Assembly (NCBI GenBank): GCA_937926355.1
Contig: CALAZP010000052.1
Coordinates: 1 to 14,292, forward strand
Origin: an uncultured Saprospirales bacterium
Lineage (GTDB): Bacteria; Bacteroidota; Bacteroidia; Chitinophagales; Saprospiraceae
Reading direction: 5' to 3'
DNA length: 14,292 nucleotides
A program made the translations under genes and the position numbers. Positions 12,825-14,292 of this stretch are shown piece by piece (within the stretch, counting starts at the first letter, position 1; every line of letters starts with the position of its first letter). The notes under the pieces are model-generated. The model was not told the origin of the DNA and searched no databases. It saw only the letters and a list, made by a program, of their open reading frames with translations.

Positions 12825-13195
12825 AAACAACTGCACAACAACTAGGAATTAAAGATTTTCCATTTACCATTGATGATAAGAATGGAAACCTAATCTACTT
12901 TGAAGAATCAAATGGATGTTGGACAAAGTGGGAATACGATTCAAAAGGAAACCAAATCTACTATGAAACCTCAGATGGAGATTGGGAAAAACACGAATAC
13001 AATTCAAAAGGAAACCAAATCTATTATGAAAACTCAGATGGGTTTTGGAGAAAAAGAGAATATGATTCAAATGGAAACGAAATCTACTATGAAAACTCAG
13101 ATGGAGATATACTAGACAGCCGACCAAAGCAAAACTGTGAAGGCAAAGTGGTAGAGATTGATGGTAAGAAGTATCAACTAAAAGAAGTAAAATGA
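12821..13195 (+). CDS. YD-like repeat protein, copy 1
   Basis: A 124-residue protein. It has a conserved head (MKTTAQQLGIKDFPFTIDDK), four 21-residue units of the type NGNxIYYExSxGxWxKxEYDS, and a conserved tail (PKQNCEGKVVEIDGKKYQLK). The units resemble RHS/YD or MORN-like beta-hairpin repeats, with aromatic and glycine positions kept and the residues around the Trp variable. There is no signal peptide. The ATG overlaps the stop of copy 0 and its own stop overlaps the ATG of copy 2 (ATGA in both cases), so translation is coupled. The last unit and the start of the tail are nearly identical to copy 0 at the DNA level. The function is unknown; binding or decoy roles are speculation. Confidence 0.75.
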   Translation: MKTTAQQLGIKDFPFTIDDKNGNLIYFEESNGCWTKWEYDSKGNQIYYETSDGDWEKHEYNSKGNQIYYENSDGFWRKREYDSNGNEIYYENSDGDILDSRPKQNCEGKVVEIDGKKYQLKEVK

Positions 13196-13500
13196 AAACA
13201 CTTGCACAACACCTAGGAATTAAAGATTTTCCATTTGAGATTAATGATAAGAATGGAAACCCAATCTACTTTGAACACTCAAATGGGTATTGGAGAAAAA
13301 GAGAATTTGATTCAAACGGAAACCAAATCTACTGGGGAGACTCAACTGGATATTGGAAAAAAAGTGAATATGATTCAAATGGAAACAAAATCTACTACGA
13401 AAACTCAAATGGGTATGTAGAAGATTACCGACCAAAACCCTCTTGTGAAGGCAAGATAGTAGAGATTGATGGGAAAAAATACAAATTAACAGAGGTTTAG
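13192..13500 (+). CDS. YD-like repeat protein, copy 2
   Basis: A 102-residue paralogue with three units instead of four. The head is MKTLAQHLGIKDFPFEINDK and the tail NCEGK-type, here KPSCEGKIVEIDGKKYKLTEV. The units vary at the usual places (FEHSNGYWRKREF, WGDSTGYWKKSEY, YENSNGYVEDYR). The ATG overlaps the stop of copy 1 (ATGA, 13192-13195). It is the last of the coupled run; a 59-bp spacer with its own promoter-like element follows. The tail is closer to copy 3 than to copies 0 and 1, which suggests patchwork exchange among copies. Confidence 0.75.
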   Translation: MKTLAQHLGIKDFPFEINDKNGNPIYFEHSNGYWRKREFDSNGNQIYWGDSTGYWKKSEYDSNGNKIYYENSNGYVEDYRPKPSCEGKIVEIDGKKYKLTEV

Positions 13501-13501
13501 G

Positions 13502-13528
13502 TTGGTTAAAGAAGCTCTCGTATATTTA
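13502..13528 (+). promoter_or_regulatory. Promoter-like element before repeat copy 3
   Basis: TTGGTT at 13502-13507 and TATATTTA at 13521-13528 are 19 bp apart from start to start, similar to a Bacteroidetes -33/-7 pair but without the T-tract and GC box of P1-P7. The same arrangement stands before copy 4 with many flanking bases conserved, so the promoter appears to have been duplicated with the gene. Confidence 0.5.
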
Positions 13529-13559
13529 CCCTGTAAGTAAGAAAAAAAAACCCAAAGTG

Positions 13560-13868
13560 ATGAAAACAATCGCTCAACAACTTAACGTGAAAGACTTTCC
13601 ATTTGTGATTAAGGACAAGAATGGAAACAAAATCTACTTTGAAACCTCAACTGGATATTGGGCAAAAAGAGAATTTGATTCCAACGGAAACGAAATCTAC
13701 TATGAAACCTCAGATGGACTTTGGGTAAAAAGAGAATTTGATTCAAATGAAAATCTAATCTACTTTGAAAACTCAAGTGGAAAGGTAGTAGATAACCGAC
13801 TAAAACCATCTTGTGAAGGTAAAATAGTAGAAATTGATGGAAAAAAATACAAATTAACAGAGGTCTAG
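13560..13868 (+). CDS. YD-like repeat protein, copy 3
   Basis: A 102-residue protein from ATG 13560. A GTG lies one codon upstream, but all family members begin MKT, so the ATG is preferred. The head is MKTIAQQLNVKDFPFVIKDK; three units follow (FETSTGYWAKREF, YETSDGLWVKREF, FENSSGKVVDNR), then the tail KPSCEGKIVEIDGKKYKLTEV. One unit has NEN in place of NGN. It has its own promoter-like element about 30 bp upstream instead of an ATGA overlap. Otherwise it is like its neighbours, intact and of unknown function. Confidence 0.75.
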   Translation: MKTIAQQLNVKDFPFVIKDKNGNKIYFETSTGYWAKREFDSNGNEIYYETSDGLWVKREFDSNENLIYFENSSGKVVDNRLKPSCEGKIVEIDGKKYKLTEV

Positions 13869-13869
13869 A

Positions 13870-13896
13870 TTGGTTAAAATCCTCTTCGTATATTTA
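13870..13896 (+). promoter_or_regulatory. Promoter-like element before repeat copy 4
   Basis: TTGGTT (13870-13875) and TATATTTA (13889-13896) repeat the element before copy 3 with identical 19-bp spacing. The ATG at 13922 begins 26 bp after the -7 box, the distance used by P2-P5. Confidence 0.5.
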
Positions 13897-13921
13897 CACT
13901 GTAATTAAAAAACAACACATC

Positions 13922-14292
13922 ATGAAAACAATTGCTCAACAACTTAACGTGAAAGACTTTCCATTTATTATTAAAGACAAGAATGGAAACCCAATCTACC
14001 TTGAAACCTCAAATGGGTATTGGGAAAAATACGAATACGATTCAAAAGGAAACCAAATCTACTTTGACAACTCAGATGGACGTTGGATAAAAAGAAAATA
14101 CGATTCAAACGGAAATGAAATCTACTTTGAAGACTCAGGTGGATATTGGGAAAAATACGAATACGATTCAAACGAAAACCAAATCTATTATGGAAACTCA
14201 GATGGATATTGGAGAAAAAGAGAATTTGATTCAAATGGAAACGTAATCTACTATGAAGACTCAGAGGGAGATGTAAAAGACAACCGACCAAA
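13922..14292 (+). CDS. YD-like repeat protein, copy 4 (runs off the window)
   Basis: From ATG 13922 the frame is open to the window edge, about 123 residues. The head (MKTIAQQLNVKDFPFIIKDK) is almost the same as that of copy 3. Five units are visible, the most of any copy (LETSNGYWEKYEY, FDNSDGRWIKRKY, FEDSGGYWEKYEY, YGNSDGYWRKREF, YEDSEGDVKDNR), and the sequence stops at the RP of the tail. The variation in unit number (3, 4 or 5) shows repeat gain and loss. The end of the gene, and perhaps more copies, lie outside. Confidence 0.74.
   Translation, partial: MKTIAQQLNVKDFPFIIKDKNGNPIYLETSNGYWEKYEYDSKGNQIYFDNSDGRWIKRKYDSNGNEIYFEDSGGYWEKYEYDSNENQIYYGNSDGYWRKREFDSNGNVIYYEDSEGDVKDNRP

Larger units (their letters stand above)
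12505..14292 (+). repeat. Coding 63-bp tandem repeats within a tandem gene array
   Basis: At least 19 repeat units of 63 bp, each coding for 21 residues, are spread over five neighbouring genes (4, 4, 3, 3 and 5 units). They are separated by conserved head and tail sequences. All units are in the same frame and on the same strand. The identity of adjacent units and of the tails of copies 0 and 1 points to recent duplication or gene conversion. Confidence 0.78.

Noticed and set aside
12499..14291. Long open frames on the minus strand across the whole repeat array
   Set aside because: They recur with the 63-bp period as a by-product of the coding repeats and break at the same points in each copy. 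The plus-strand frames have conserved heads, tails and ATGA junctions; the minus ones have none.
12505..14292. CRISPR-like array
   Set aside because: The repeats are directly adjacent, code in one frame and have no unique spacers of uniform length.

Overview
This looks like a mosaic stretch of a large tailed-phage genome (or a prophage) of a Bacteroidetes host. The host guess rests on seven intergenic elements whose -7 motif fits the Bacteroidetes consensus TAnnTTTG, on A-rich leaders mostly without Shine-Dalgarno sites, and on the gene types. The phage assignment rests on small, tightly packed genes and on the mix of DUF6011, RadA-like ATPase, DUF932, LamG fibre-like and AAA+ ATPase genes. 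No capsid, portal or terminase gene is in view.

Region 1 (about 1-3800) is relatively GC-rich and reads rightward: the tail of an upstream gene, an ORF-less transcript candidate, a DUF6011 zinc-ribbon protein, a RadA-like RecA-fold ATPase with a NUMOD3-like N-terminus, a 65-residue protein coupled to a DUF932 protein, and a 111-residue unknown. Most units have their own promoter with strikingly fixed geometry: T-tract, GC-rich dyad, 8 bp, -7 element, then (in four of five cases) the start codon about 25 bp further on. The T-tracts of several promoters also look like the U-tracts of preceding terminators.

Region 2 (about 3800-4170) is non-coding and full of G-runs, C-runs and repeated ATAGG/TTAGGGG blocks. 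Region 3 (4171-6077) is a very AT-rich cassette with two overlapping glycosyltransferase-like genes and the first 28 codons of a GT9 heptosyltransferase-like gene that breaks off. An 8-bp direct repeat lies at both inferred edges. It looks like acquired surface-glycan DNA.

Region 4 (6119-6858, minus strand) has an unknown protein followed by a small lipoprotein. Region 5 (6941-9174, plus strand) holds an unknown protein that may be translated without a leader, a SAM-dependent methyltransferase, a DUF6165 protein and an unknown protein. Methyltransferase and DUF6165 genes are typical of bacterial polysaccharide clusters, so with Region 3 the window carries two glycan-related modules.

Region 6 (9213-12436) has a double-LamG fibre-like protein, an overlapping 49-residue gene, a small gene that changes frame near its end, and an AAA+ ATPase whose C-terminal third appears replaced by part of a YkuK/DUF458 RNase H-like domain. 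Region 7 (12448 to the right edge) is a tandem family of at least five paralogous genes built from 21-residue YD-like repeats (63 bp). The first is frameshifted, the next ones are coupled by ATGA overlaps, the later ones have a duplicated promoter, and the last runs off the window.
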